Assembly: GCF_008312885.1 (NCBI RefSeq)
Contig: NZ_VSSO01000003.1
Location: 1-64,000, forward strand
Reading direction: 5' to 3'
From: Lolliginicoccus suaedae
GTDB taxonomy: Bacteria; Actinomycetota; Actinomycetes; Mycobacteriales; Mycobacteriaceae
DNA: 64,000 nt
Of the stretch, positions 19,976 to 33,689 are shown piece by piece. The notes below the pieces were generated by a model, which saw only the letters and a list, made by a program, of their open reading frames with translations, had not been told where the DNA came from and ran no database searches. Each line of letters opens with the position of its first letter. The stretch's first letter is position 1. Position numbers and translations under genes: made by a program.

Positions 19976-20121
19976 TGGATGTCCTCAGTTCTGTCGAGTG
20001 TTCGCAGTGCTCGCCGCTCGCGCGGCTGGGCACTGCACGTCCTTGCGGAACGGCGTGGTCCGGCAGCATGCACGCCGATCACCCTGCCCGGCCGTGCCGC
20101 CGGGCAGCGATGGATCCTGGA

Positions 20122-20727
<606 letters not shown>

Positions 20728-20787
20728 GGGGCCTCCTAGGTCGAATCTGCTGCGGTGCGACAGCGAACCCAGTGCCCCAACAAGAAT

Positions 20788-20827
20788 GCCCCTAGCGCCG
20801 GATCCATCATGGATCAATGCCAGGGGC
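20788..20827 (-). promoter_or_regulatory. structured leader hairpin upstream of infC
   Basis: On the minus strand GCCCCTGGCATTGATCCAT pairs with a downstream arm ending in AGGGGC, giving a long stem with a short loop, followed by ATTCTTGTTG. It lies about 60 bases before the ATC start of infC. This looks like an attenuator or regulatory leader of the operon; no known leader family was matched. Confidence 0.45.
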
Positions 20828-21026
20828 CCAATTGCCGACCGGCCCGCGCGCAAAAGCCGTGCCCACTGGGCATTGCCTACGCTCACCCAGCCCTGTACAG
20901 GCTTGGTACCACGGGACCGGACCACTGGACACCGTTCAAGCAATGCTGGTGCAGCGGTGGGAGCTTGGGCTCCACTTGATGCCCCCGATATGCTCGAGGA
21001 CGGTCGCGTATGACATCGTACCAGGC

Positions 21027-21407
21027 ATGACAGACGATTCCTACCGGGTGGCCGCGGACGCGACGACTTCCCCGGACGCCGAGCTGCCCGTGCGCGAGCT
21101 CGCCGCGATCCCGGCCATCGAAGTAGTCTCCCGCGCGGCGGTCATGCTCATGAGCTCCGCCGCGGAGAAGCTTGGCCTCTCCGCGGAGAACCCCTCCGAC
21201 AGCGAGTACTTCGACCTCGATGAAGCACGGCGCATCATCACCGCCCTCGCTGGCCTTATCACGGCCTCCGCCGAGTACCTCGGCCCCCACGCAGGGCCGC
21301 TCCGCGACGGACTGCAAGCCCTGCAACGGGCGTTCCGCGAGGCCTCCGCCTACCCCGACCCGCCCGGGCAGGGGCCCGGCGAGAAGTACACCGGCCCCGT
21401 CCACTAG
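21027..21407 (+). CDS. DUF1844 domain protein
   Basis: 126 aa, acidic. The central part ([18 protein letters not shown] ... [17 protein letters not shown]) is the DUF1844 pattern: an alpha-helical bundle of unknown function widespread in actinobacteria and other phyla. No signal peptide. Start ATG 21027 is where homologues begin; the longer open frame runs back through the infC leader. Divergent from infC and convergent with uvrA. Confidence 0.8.
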   Translation: MTDDSYRVAADATTSPDAELPVRELAAIPAIEVVSRAAVMLMSSAAEKLGLSAENPSDSEYFDLDEARRIITALAGLITASAEYLGPHAGPLRDGLQALQRAFREASAYPDPPGQGPGEKYTGPVH

Positions 21408-21465
21408 GAGGCCCGGTCCACAAGGGCGCGGCCTTCCCTGCCGCGAGAGCGTCCTGAGGGCCCGT

Positions 21466-21510
21466 CCAGCGGAAGCTTTTCCCGCCTCAGCGGTGAGAAG
21501 CTTCCACTGG
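21466..21510. terminator. bidirectional terminator, palindromic repeat family B
   Basis: CCAGCGGAAGCTT (21466-21478) pairs with AAGCTTCCACTGG (21498-21510), one G-U, with an inner loop containing CCCGCCTCAG. It lies between the convergent DUF1844 and uvrA genes, so it can stop transcription from both sides. The arm and loop sequence resembles the palindrome at 63675-63715. Confidence 0.6.
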
Positions 21511-21566
21511 GCGGCGTGTCCCCTGGGCGGCGATCCGCTGGCCCCGGGCCGCACAGGCTGCACCGG

Positions 21567-24428
<2,862 letters not shown>

Positions 24429-24571
24429 GTTCATCCCTTCTCGAGCCCAGGCCCGGCCACCCGGCGGCCACTGTGCACGGAACATGCTACGACCCCCTAC
24501 TGACACTTCGCCGTTTTCGCTGGTAGAGAGCACTCCGCACGTCGTCATCCGGAAGCCGCTAGCGTGGGGCC

Positions 24572-25264
24572 ATGGCAGACGAAGCAGGCATCCCCGTCCC
24601 GATCGACGACCACTACACCGGCGCCACCACAGTCGGCGGGCCCGCCCAGTGCTTGCGGACCCCCACCGCCTCGATCTACAAGCTCGCCGTGGGCCCGATG
24701 GATAACAATGCCTACCTCGTGGTGTGCGAGAGCACACGCGAGGGACTGCTGATCGACGCCGCCAACGAGCCCCGGCGCATCCTCTCCCTCGCTGAGCAAG
24801 CATGCGAGCGGCTCGCGCTGATCGTCACCACGCACCGTCACCAGGACCACTGGCAGGCCCTCGCCGAGGTCGCCACCGCCACCGGCGCCCCGACCGCCGC
24901 TCACGCCATCGATGCCGAGCACCTGCCCCTGCGGCCCGACCGCCTGCTCGCCGACGATGACACCATCACTATCGGCGACCTCTCGCTGCGAGTGATGCAC
25001 CTGCGCGGGCACACCCCGGGCTCGATCGCACTTGTTCTCCGCGACGGAAGCCAGAACCACCTCTTCTCGGCGGACAACCTCTTTCCGGGCGGACCGGGAA
25101 AGACGACACGACCGGAGCAATTCGCATCCCTCATGAACGACCTCGAGAACAAGGTCTTCGGGCAGCTTCCTGACGAGACGATCGTCTATCCAGGGCACGG
25201 CAAGGACACCACGCTCCGCGCGGAGCGCCCCCATCTCGCCGAGTGGCGGGCCCGCGGCTGGTAG
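24572..25264 (+). CDS. metallo-beta-lactamase fold hydrolase
   Basis: 230 aa cytosolic protein of the glyoxalase-II-like metallo-beta-lactamase group. Metal ligands: THRHQDHW (HxHxDH), GHTPGSIAL, a Asp in LFSADNLF and the final His of VYPGHGKDT. Closest known gene by position is M. tuberculosis Rv1637c. Substrate not predictable, though a hydroxyacylglutathione-type thioester is the family norm. Divergent from uvrA with 143 bases between. Confidence 0.88.
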   Translation: MADEAGIPVPIDDHYTGATTVGGPAQCLRTPTASIYKLAVGPMDNNAYLVVCESTREGLLIDAANEPRRILSLAEQACERLALIVTTHRHQDHWQALAEVATATGAPTAAHAIDAEHLPLRPDRLLADDDTITIGDLSLRVMHLRGHTPGSIALVLRDGSQNHLFSADNLFPGGPGKTTRPEQFASLMNDLENKVFGQLPDETIVYPGHGKDTTLRAERPHLAEWRARGW

Positions 25265-25448
25265 AGGCAGCGAAAGCCACCAGCACGTGCGCGCGGGCCG
25301 GGGGGCGGCAAGCAGCGCCCGGCGGCTGGTCCGGCCTGGCCCGGACCGGCCGCCGCACAGGACATTCACCGCGTTTCGGCCGATGGACGTTCACAAGCAG
25401 CGAATCTGGGTAACTTGGTGAACGGAAACCCCCAGCGAAAGGCCAGTC

Positions 25449-26255
25449 ATGATCCTCCGGAGAATCGCGCGCCCCATGATCGCCGGCGTTTTCATCGCCA
25501 ACGGCATCAGCACGCTGCGCCAGCCCAACGAGGTAGCAGACAAGGCAGCACCGTTCATCGACTACGCGCACGGCACCCTGCCACCAGAAGTATCCAGCAA
25601 GCTCCCCCAGGATCCCGTCACGCTCGCCCGGATCAACGCCGCAGCGCAGATCGGTGCGGCGGGACTGCTCGCCTGGGGCCGCGCGCCCCGGCTGGCCTCC
25701 GGAGTGCTGGCCACCAGCCTCATCCCGACGACTGTCATCCAGCATCCATTCTGGGCCGAGACCGATGCCGCGGCCCGCGCCAACCAGCGCCAGCACTTCC
25801 TCAAGAACGTTGGCCTGCTCGGTGGCTTGCTGATCGCCGCGGCCGATACCGAGGGCCGCCCCTCCGTGGGCTGGTGGGCCCGGCGCTTCGCGACGCGCGC
25901 ATCCGGGACCATCTCCGCCGCGCTGCCCGTGATCGGATCTGTCGCGTCGTCATCGGGATCGACCACCAAGGACAAGCTCGCGGAAGGCTGGTCGACCGTC
26001 GCCGAGCGCGCCGCCGACGGATTCTCCACCCTCGCCGACCGCACCAAGGACGTCGTGGAGGACGCCGCCGACACGACCTCCCGCTGGTACGGCACCGCGG
26101 CGGAGCGCGCCCCAGGGATCTACGAGGCCGCGGCTGATCGTGGGGGCGAGCTCTACCACAAGGCCGCCGAGCGCACGACCGAGGCCGCCCACCACGCCGC
26201 GGACGCCGCCCGCGGAGGCACCGCAGAGGTCCGTTCCCGCCTGCGCCATCGCTAG
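25449..26255 (+). CDS. DoxX family membrane protein with alanine-rich C-terminal tail
   Basis: 268 aa. Residues 1-150 form a four-helix DoxX-like membrane domain (RIARPMIAGVFIANGISTL ... ARINAAAQIGAAGLLAWGRAPR). The last ~110 residues are Ala/Asp/Arg-rich with a repeating amphipathic pattern (AERAADGFSTLADRTKD, EDAADTTSRWY, AADAARGG), reminiscent of LEA or apolipoprotein-like helices. ATG preceded by AAAGG. DoxX proteins in mycobacteria take part in membrane redox complexes; the tail function is unknown. Confidence 0.8.
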   Translation: MILRRIARPMIAGVFIANGISTLRQPNEVADKAAPFIDYAHGTLPPEVSSKLPQDPVTLARINAAAQIGAAGLLAWGRAPRLASGVLATSLIPTTVIQHPFWAETDAAARANQRQHFLKNVGLLGGLLIAAADTEGRPSVGWWARRFATRASGTISAALPVIGSVASSSGSTTKDKLAEGWSTVAERAADGFSTLADRTKDVVEDAADTTSRWYGTAAERAPGIYEAAADRGGELYHKAAERTTEAAHHAADAARGGTAEVRSRLRHR

Positions 26256-26379
26256 GACGGCCCGGGAACAACGTTCTTCGACTCCACGTTGATGCTGCAT
26301 TAGGGTGGTGGGCCCGAGCGCTGTCCCGAGGGCGGGAAGCGCCGGCCCACGCCCTGGTGGCGGAGTCGAAGGAGTCTGG

Positions 26380-28674
26380 GTGGAGCAACGCGAGATCGAC
26401 CGCGAGCAGGAGTATGTCTCGATGCTGTACGGGCGGCTCGATGCGCTGCGCGAGCAAACCCGCACTCGCATCCGCGACGTCCTGCGCATGCGCGAGGAGA
26501 ACCCCCAGGAGGTCTCCGAGCGCGAGTCCTACAATGCCCTGTATACCGACAAGCTCGCCAAGTACACCGCTGCCGAGAATGGCCTGTGCTTCGGCCGCAT
26601 CGACGATGTCGACGAGTCCGTCCGCTACATCGGTCGCATCGGCATGTGGGACGACGAGGTCGATAGCGAACCACTCCTGCTGGACTGGCGGGCCCCGCTC
26701 GCCCGCGCGTTCTATCTCGCGACCCCCGCCTCGCCAGACGGCGTTGCCCGGCGGCGGCACCTCCGCACACGTGGCCGCGTGGTCACCGCGCTGCACGACG
26801 AGATCCTCGACCCCGATGCCGCGGACACCCTCACCGCGAGCGAGGACGGCAGCGCCGAGACCGTGAGCGAGGGAGTCGCTGGGGAGAGCGCGCTGCTCGC
26901 CGCGATCAGTGCCGCCCGCACCGGACACATGACCGACATCGTCTCGACCATCCAGCGCGAGCAGGACGTCATCATCCGCTCGCACCATCGTGGCGTGCTC
27001 GTCGTCGAGGGCGGGCCCGGAACGGGCAAGACTGCTGTGGCGCTGCACCGCGTCGCCTACCTGCTCTACACCTTCCGCGAGCAGCTCGAGCGATCCGGGG
27101 TACTGATCATCGGGCCGAACTCGACCTTCCTCGACTACATCAGCCAGGTGCTCCCCTCCCTCGGCGAGACGGGCGTCGTCCTCTCCACCGTCGGTGACCT
27201 CTACCCCGGAGTCACCGCGCGCATCCACGACGCCGACGACGTCGCGGCCATCAAGGGATCGATGCGCATGGTCGATGTCCTCAAGACCGCCGTGCGCGAC
27301 TGGCAGACCGTGCCGGGCACACCGATCGAAGTGCCGTTCGATACCTACACCCTGCAGGTGGACAAGGCGCTCGCTACCCGGGCCCGAGGCCGCGCCCGCT
27401 CCTCCCGGCGCCCGCACAACAAGGCGCGGGAGATCTTCGTCAGCACAGCCGTGGACCTGCTCGCCACCCAGTACCGCAAGGTGCTCAGCGCCGGCATCGA
27501 CGGCGGCCACGATCTGCTCGACCGCGATGACCTCGCTGATATCCGCGACGAGCTGCGGGCCGACCCCGCGGTGCGCGGCGTTCTGGACTCGCTGTGGCCG
27601 ATGCTCACTCCCCAGCAAGTGCTCATGGAGCTGCTCAGTGACCCCGACCGGCTCCGGTCCGCGAGCGGCGACCTGCTCGCGAAGGACGAGCAGGAAACGG
27701 TGCTCCGCGCCCGCGCCGCGCTGTTCTCCGATACCGATGCGCCGCTGCTCGACGAGCTCGCGGAACTGATCGGCATCGACAACGACGACGATGACGAGGC
27801 GGCCCGCGCGCAGTGGCGGGCTCGCATCGCCGAGGCCCAGGATGCCCTCGACATCCTCACCGGCTCAGCGCCCCAGGACCTCGAGGATGATCTCGACCCC
27901 GAGATCCTGATGGCCTACGACCTGATCGACGCCGAGACCCTCGCCGAGCGGCAGCAGCACCGCCAGTACCGCACCACTGCCGAGCGGGCCGCCGCGGACC
28001 GCCAATGGACCTACGGCCACACCATCATCGATGAGGCCCAGGAACTCTCCCCCATGGCCTGGCGCATGGTGATGCGACGGACCCCGAACCGGTGGATGAC
28101 CATCGTGGGCGACCCCGCGCAAACCGGCAGCCCCGCCTCGGCTGGTTCCTGGAGCGATGCGCTGGGGCCCTACGTGGCGCAGCGCTGGCGCTTGCAAGGC
28201 CTCAGCGTCAACTACCGCACGCCTGCGGAGATCATGGACGTCGCCAGCGATGTGCTCGCCGAGTTCGCTCCTGGCCTCGACGCGCCCCGGTCGATCCGGC
28301 ACTCGGGCCATGAGCCCGTGATCGAGCACGTCGGCGCCGATGATCTCGCGCTGGCCGCGTGGGAGCACCTGGAGAAGTGGCGCGAGGAGCCCGGCACCAG
28401 CGTGATCCTCGCCCCCGATGCACTGGTCGAGCAAGTGCGCGAAGCTGCGTCCGAAGGTAGTGGCAGCACCGATGCCACCGTGCTGTCCGTGCGGGAGGCG
28501 AAGGGACTCGAGTTCGATTCGGTGCTGATCGTCGAGCCGGGCGCGATCGCCACCCAATCGACGCGCGGGATGAGCGATCTGTATGTGGCCATCACTCGTG
28601 CCACGCAGCGCCTCGCGATCATCCACCACGCCCCCATGCCCGCCAGCCTGGAACAGGCAGCGTCGGTGCGGTAG
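26380..28674 (+). CDS. helD: HelD-type superfamily 1 helicase-like ATPase
   Basis: About 764 aa. UvrD/Rep-type motor with Walker A EGGPGTGKTAVALHR (~residue 210), Walker B DEAQELSP, GDPAQTGSPAS, NYRTPAEIMD, VREAKGLEFDSV and YVAITRATQRL. The N-terminal coiled-coil start (EIDREQEYVSMLYGRLDALR) is characteristic of HelD, which enters stalled RNA polymerase and releases it from DNA; in several actinobacteria it gives rifampicin tolerance. I choose GTG 26380, five bases after AAGGAG. It stands between the DoxX and universal stress genes, not in the corresponding mycobacterial segment as far as I recall. Confidence 0.9.
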   Translation: MEQREIDREQEYVSMLYGRLDALREQTRTRIRDVLRMREENPQEVSERESYNALYTDKLAKYTAAENGLCFGRIDDVDESVRYIGRIGMWDDEVDSEPLLLDWRAPLARAFYLATPASPDGVARRRHLRTRGRVVTALHDEILDPDAADTLTASEDGSAETVSEGVAGESALLAAISAARTGHMTDIVSTIQREQDVIIRSHHRGVLVVEGGPGTGKTAVALHRVAYLLYTFREQLERSGVLIIGPNSTFLDYISQVLPSLGETGVVLSTVGDLYPGVTARIHDADDVAAIKGSMRMVDVLKTAVRDWQTVPGTPIEVPFDTYTLQVDKALATRARGRARSSRRPHNKAREIFVSTAVDLLATQYRKVLSAGIDGGHDLLDRDDLADIRDELRADPAVRGVLDSLWPMLTPQQVLMELLSDPDRLRSASGDLLAKDEQETVLRARAALFSDTDAPLLDELAELIGIDNDDDDEAARAQWRARIAEAQDALDILTGSAPQDLEDDLDPEILMAYDLIDAETLAERQQHRQYRTTAERAAADRQWTYGHTIIDEAQELSPMAWRMVMRRTPNRWMTIVGDPAQTGSPASAGSWSDALGPYVAQRWRLQGLSVNYRTPAEIMDVASDVLAEFAPGLDAPRSIRHSGHEPVIEHVGADDLALAAWEHLEKWREEPGTSVILAPDALVEQVREAASEGSGSTDATVLSVREAKGLEFDSVLIVEPGAIATQSTRGMSDLYVAITRATQRLAIIHHAPMPASLEQAASVR

Positions 28675-28753
28675 GTCGCGCGGCTCTGTGCCAGGCCCAG
28701 CAGCGACAGGTCGCGCGGCTCTGTGCCAGGCCCAGCAGCGACAGGTCGCGCGG
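28674..28753. repeat. 35-bp tandem repeat, about 2.3 copies
   Basis: A 35-base unit beginning GGTCGCGCGGCTCTGTGCC starts at 28674 and again at 28709, with a third partial copy (GGTCGCGCGG) at 28744. The first copy begins within the helD stop codon. No protein reading fits; likely a slipped-strand duplication in an intergenic region. Confidence 0.85.
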
Positions 28754-28776
28754 CGGCAAAAGCACCGGAACCAGCC

Positions 28777-28824
28777 AAACGCGATAGAAACCACACCGAT
28801 TCCGGGGCCGTTTCTATCGCGTTT
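28777..28824. repeat. palindromic intergenic element, family A (copy 1)
   Basis: Perfect 15-bp inverted arms AAACGCGATAGAAAC (28777-28791) and GTTTCTATCGCGTTT (28810-28824) around an 18-base loop. The same arm core recurs at 52011-52060 with a different loop. Lies downstream of helD; may also serve as a terminator. Confidence 0.8.
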
Positions 28825-28934
28825 AGCGGGCGCCGGAACACGCGGGCACCGGGGATCACGGACGCCGAATTCCGCAGGCACCGGAGACAACGGGCACCGG
28901 GGATCGACGCCGCGCTGGACACGGCCCCGCGAAC

Positions 28935-28972
28935 AGCAATGCCCGCCCCGGATATCCGGAGCGGGCATTGCT
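28935..28972. terminator. bidirectional terminator between helD and usp
   Basis: Near-perfect 38-base palindrome: arms AGCAATGCCCGC and GCGGGCATTGCT with a self-complementary centre CCGGATATCCGG and one mismatched pair. Located between convergent genes. Confidence 0.8.
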
Positions 28973-29018
28973 CAAGCTAAGCACCTTCCGCTCTACACTG
29001 CTGCGAGCGGATGCTGTG

Positions 29019-29471
29019 TCAGCGGGTGGTGTGGACGATCAGCACGTCGCTGGCGGACTTGCGTGCCACGTCTGATGGCACGGAGCCCAGCAGGCGGCCG
29101 GTGATGGTGTTGAGCCCCCGGTTGCCCACGACGAGCAGATCGGCATCGACTTCCTCGACGAGGGCGAGGAGCGAGTCCACGGGGGCACCGACGACGGCGC
29201 GCTCGACGATGTTCTTGGCTCCGACGGATGCGGCACGCTCGCGTGCGCTGCGGAGGATCTCATAGGTGGGCGCGGCACCCGTGATCTGGTAGGCGTCCTC
29301 CTTGAGGACGTCCGCGGCGTCGCCGAGCTCCTTCGGGTCCGTCGGGTAATAGGCGCACGCCAGCACGAGGCGGGCGTTCTCGTCACCAGCGAGTGAGCCC
29401 GCCTTCTCGACAGCCTTCAGTGATGACTCGGAACCATCGGTACCGACGACAATCGTGCGGTAGGCGGTCAT
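29019..29471 (-). CDS. universal stress protein
   Basis: 150 aa UspA-family protein, the positional counterpart of mycobacterial TB15.3 (Rv1636), which binds cAMP/ATP. Starts with YRTIVVGTDGSESS and ends with the nucleotide-binding pattern GNRGLNTITGRLLGSVPSDV (G-2x-G-9x-G-S). ATG 29471 is preceded by GGAGG at five bases; the upstream in-frame start at 29519 lacks homology. Confidence 0.93.
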   Translation of the reverse strand: MTAYRTIVVGTDGSESSLKAVEKAGSLAGDENARLVLACAYYPTDPKELGDAADVLKEDAYQITGAAPTYEILRSARERAASVGAKNIVERAVVGAPVDSLLALVEEVDADLLVVGNRGLNTITGRLLGSVPSDVARKSASDVLIVHTTR

Positions 29472-29661
29472 TCGTTCCTCCCATGATCTTGCCTGCGCTC
29501 GGGGCCTCACAGCTTGCACTAGTGAGTGCGTGCATCAAAACACTACTAGCGGAAACACTAGCGGTATCACTGCCCCCCCACGGCAAGTTTCGGGGGGAAA
29601 ACACCAAACTGCCACGATCTTGGACCGCGATGTTCCTCACACTCCGGGTGTGTCGTGCTTT

Positions 29662-31818
<2,157 letters not shown>

Positions 31819-31886
31819 AGGCAACAGGGTAGTGAGAGGGGACGACAATTCCCACGACGGTCGCGGGCGGGCAGTACGGTGGGATC
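31819..31886. promoter_or_regulatory. divergent leaderless promoters of uvrB and the DUF402 gene
   Basis: The 68-base gap carries TACCCT seven bases before the uvrB ATG (minus strand) and TACGGT six bases before the DUF402 ATG (plus strand). Both fit the actinobacterial TANNNT -10 placed so that transcription begins at the start codon. Confidence 0.5.
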
Positions 31887-32429
31887 ATGCCCGAGCACCA
31901 CGTCCCGGCCCATCAAGGCATCCATCCCCCGAAAATCGAGACGTTCGATGTCGCGGCGGGCACGAACATCGATCCGAAGGGTTTCGTGCGCTCGGTCGAT
32001 ATCTACCGTGCCGAGCCGTGGGGCCTGTACATGGGCCGCCCGGCTGACCACCGCCAGTTCCACTACATGGAATCGTGGCTGCTGCCCAGCTTGCGGATCC
32101 GCGTCACGATCTTCCACTTCAACCCCGGCCACGAGCGGGACCAGGACTACTACATCGATATCGGTGAGTTCACTGCCAGCGAGGATTCCTGGAGGTCCGT
32201 GGATCACTATCTCGACATCATCGTGCGCGAGGGCCGCGACGCCTATCTCGAGGATGTGGACGAGCTGCTCGCCGCCCACCAGGCGGGGCTCCTGTCCGTC
32301 GAGGCGGCCTCGGCGGCAGTGCTGACCGCGACCACCGTGATGAGCGGAATCGCCGCGCACGAGCATTCGCTGAAGAAATGGCTCGCTGCCCACGGCATTG
32401 CCCTGCAGTGGCGCTCCCCCGCTAGCTGA
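31887..32429 (+). CDS. DUF402 domain protein
   Basis: 180 aa, counterpart of M. tuberculosis Rv1632c. DUF402 (FomD-like/SA1684-type) beta-barrel: YRAEPWGLYMGRPADHRQFHYMESWLLPSL followed by IFHFNPGHERDQDYYIDIGEF. Some family members are nucleoside di-/triphosphate hydrolases; acidic residues in DQDYYIDIGEF fit a metal site, but no activity can be assigned. Ends eight bases inside the 3' end of convergent coaE. Confidence 0.82.
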   Translation: MPEHHVPAHQGIHPPKIETFDVAAGTNIDPKGFVRSVDIYRAEPWGLYMGRPADHRQFHYMESWLLPSLRIRVTIFHFNPGHERDQDYYIDIGEFTASEDSWRSVDHYLDIIVREGRDAYLEDVDELLAAHQAGLLSVEAASAAVLTATTVMSGIAAHEHSLKKWLAAHGIALQWRSPAS

Positions 32430-33531
32430 GCCGGGCGCGGGCCTGCTCGAGCCACTCGTCGAGCGCGATCTCTTCACCTCGGCCGCGCAGTTCCACATAC
32501 TCGTCGCGAGCTGCCGGGTCCGCGCGCAGGAGGTCTCTCAGCTCGAGCGCGAGCCTTTGGCCGGGTGAGCCAGCTAGCTGGAGGTGGACCGTGGCGGGCC
32601 GCCCCGGGTCAGCATTGGCGTGACGCCCGAGCACCTCGTGGATAGCATCGTCGCTGTCCGGTGTGGCGGTCCCTGCCGCGGGGAACCCAGCTTCGGCGAG
32701 GCGGTCCGCGAGCTCGTCGGCCTGGCCCTGCTCCGCCACGGCGATCTGGATATCGATGGTGTCGGGCGCGGGAAGCCCAGGTACGGAGGTGGGGCCGATG
32801 TGCTCGACGGTGGCCCCCGTGCCGGCGCAAGCCAGCCGCAGCCTCGCCACGAGCCGGGCAGCCTGCTCCGGCCATCGGGGATCCGGCTCGATCGGCGTTA
32901 CCGGGGCCGGGGCAGGGGTGCGGGCGCGCAGGTTGTGCGCGAACGGGACGAGCCGGTCGTGCCAGGCCGCGGTGACCTGCTGGAGCAGGTGCTCGCGATC
33001 CTCGGTGTTGTCGAGCCAGATATCGGCGGCGGCGCGGCGCTGCTCATCGGTGGCCTGGGCCGCGATGCGGGCGCGGGCGTCGGACTCGGGCATGCCGCGG
33101 CTGCTGGTGAGGCGGTGGACGCGCTGGTCCTCCTCCGCGTGCACGACCAGGACGAGGTGGCAGGTGGGCGCGAGGCCATTCTCGATGAGCAGCGGGATGT
33201 CGTGGATGATGATGCCGTCGGGCGGGGCGGCGGCGATGAGCTCGGCGGTGCGGGCTCCCACGCGGGGATGCACGATGCCGTTGAGGGTGGCGCGGGATTG
33301 ATCGTCGCTGAAGGCGACGGCGGCGAGCGCGGGCCGGTCGAGGGTGCCGTCGCTGGTGAGGATGTCGGGGCCGAATGCCTCGACGAGCTCGGCAAGGCCG
33401 GGAGTTCCGGGCTCGACGACCTCGCGCGCGATCTTGTCGGCATCAACGATGGTGGCGCCGAGCTCAGCGAGCCTGGTCGAGACAGTGGATTTTCCGGCTC
33501 CGATGCCGCCGGTGAGGCCTACGCGTAGCAC
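32422..33531 (-). CDS. coaE: dephospho-CoA kinase fused to GrpB/UPF0157 domain
   Basis: Last step of coenzyme A synthesis: phosphorylates dephospho-CoA. Residues 1-200 are CoaE with P-loop TGGIGAGKSTVS, DADKIAREV and HDIPLLIEN. Residues ~205-369 are a GrpB-like nucleotidyltransferase-fold domain (PDPRWPEQAARL ... VEHIGPTSVPGLPAPDTIDI). The same fusion is known for mycobacterial CoaE (Rv1631), where the tail affects stability. GTG start, no evident Shine-Dalgarno. Confidence 0.94.
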   Translation of the reverse strand: MLRVGLTGGIGAGKSTVSTRLAELGATIVDADKIAREVVEPGTPGLAELVEAFGPDILTSDGTLDRPALAAVAFSDDQSRATLNGIVHPRVGARTAELIAAAPPDGIIIHDIPLLIENGLAPTCHLVLVVHAEEDQRVHRLTSSRGMPESDARARIAAQATDEQRRAAADIWLDNTEDREHLLQQVTAAWHDRLVPFAHNLRARTPAPAPVTPIEPDPRWPEQAARLVARLRLACAGTGATVEHIGPTSVPGLPAPDTIDIQIAVAEQGQADELADRLAEAGFPAAGTATPDSDDAIHEVLGRHANADPGRPATVHLQLAGSPGQRLALELRDLLRADPAARDEYVELRGRGEEIALDEWLEQARARLS

Positions 33532-33618
33532 GCGGTCGAGTCTGCCATACCGTGTGGGTGCTAGTTCCCGGTGGCCGTTCCTGGCGATCTCAGCCGTAGC
33601 GCGCGCTCTGGCAACGGG

Positions 33619-33654
33619 CCGAGCCCCGGCCTTCGAAGGAAGGCCGGGGCTCGG
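33619..33654 (-). terminator. rpsA terminator
   Basis: Perfect 15-bp stem (33619-33633 with 33640-33654, arms CCGAGCCCCGGCCTT and its complement) with a six-base loop, 36 bases beyond the rpsA stop. No U-tract. Confidence 0.8.
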
Positions 33655-33689
33655 TGGGCGATGCTGGACTGATCAGCTGTTGGGCTGGA

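Larger units (their letters stand above)
28675..29018. other. repeat-rich helD-usp intergenic region
   Basis: About 340 bases without a gene. In order it holds the 35-bp tandem repeat, palindrome family A, a 15-bp direct repeat (28843-28857 and 28891-28905, CGGGCACCGGGGATC) and a bidirectional terminator. No open frame here has coding character. Confidence 0.7.

Noticed and set aside
24435-24571. SOS (LexA) box before uvrA
   Set aside because: No TCGAACnnnnGTTCGA-type match was found in the uvrA/metallo-beta-lactamase gap.
25801-27618. Open frame of 605 codons on the minus strand across the DoxX and helD genes
   Set aside because: Overlaps two supported genes and has no motifs.
28674-28753. 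CRISPR array
   Set aside because: The repeats are directly adjacent with no spacers, and no cas genes are present.
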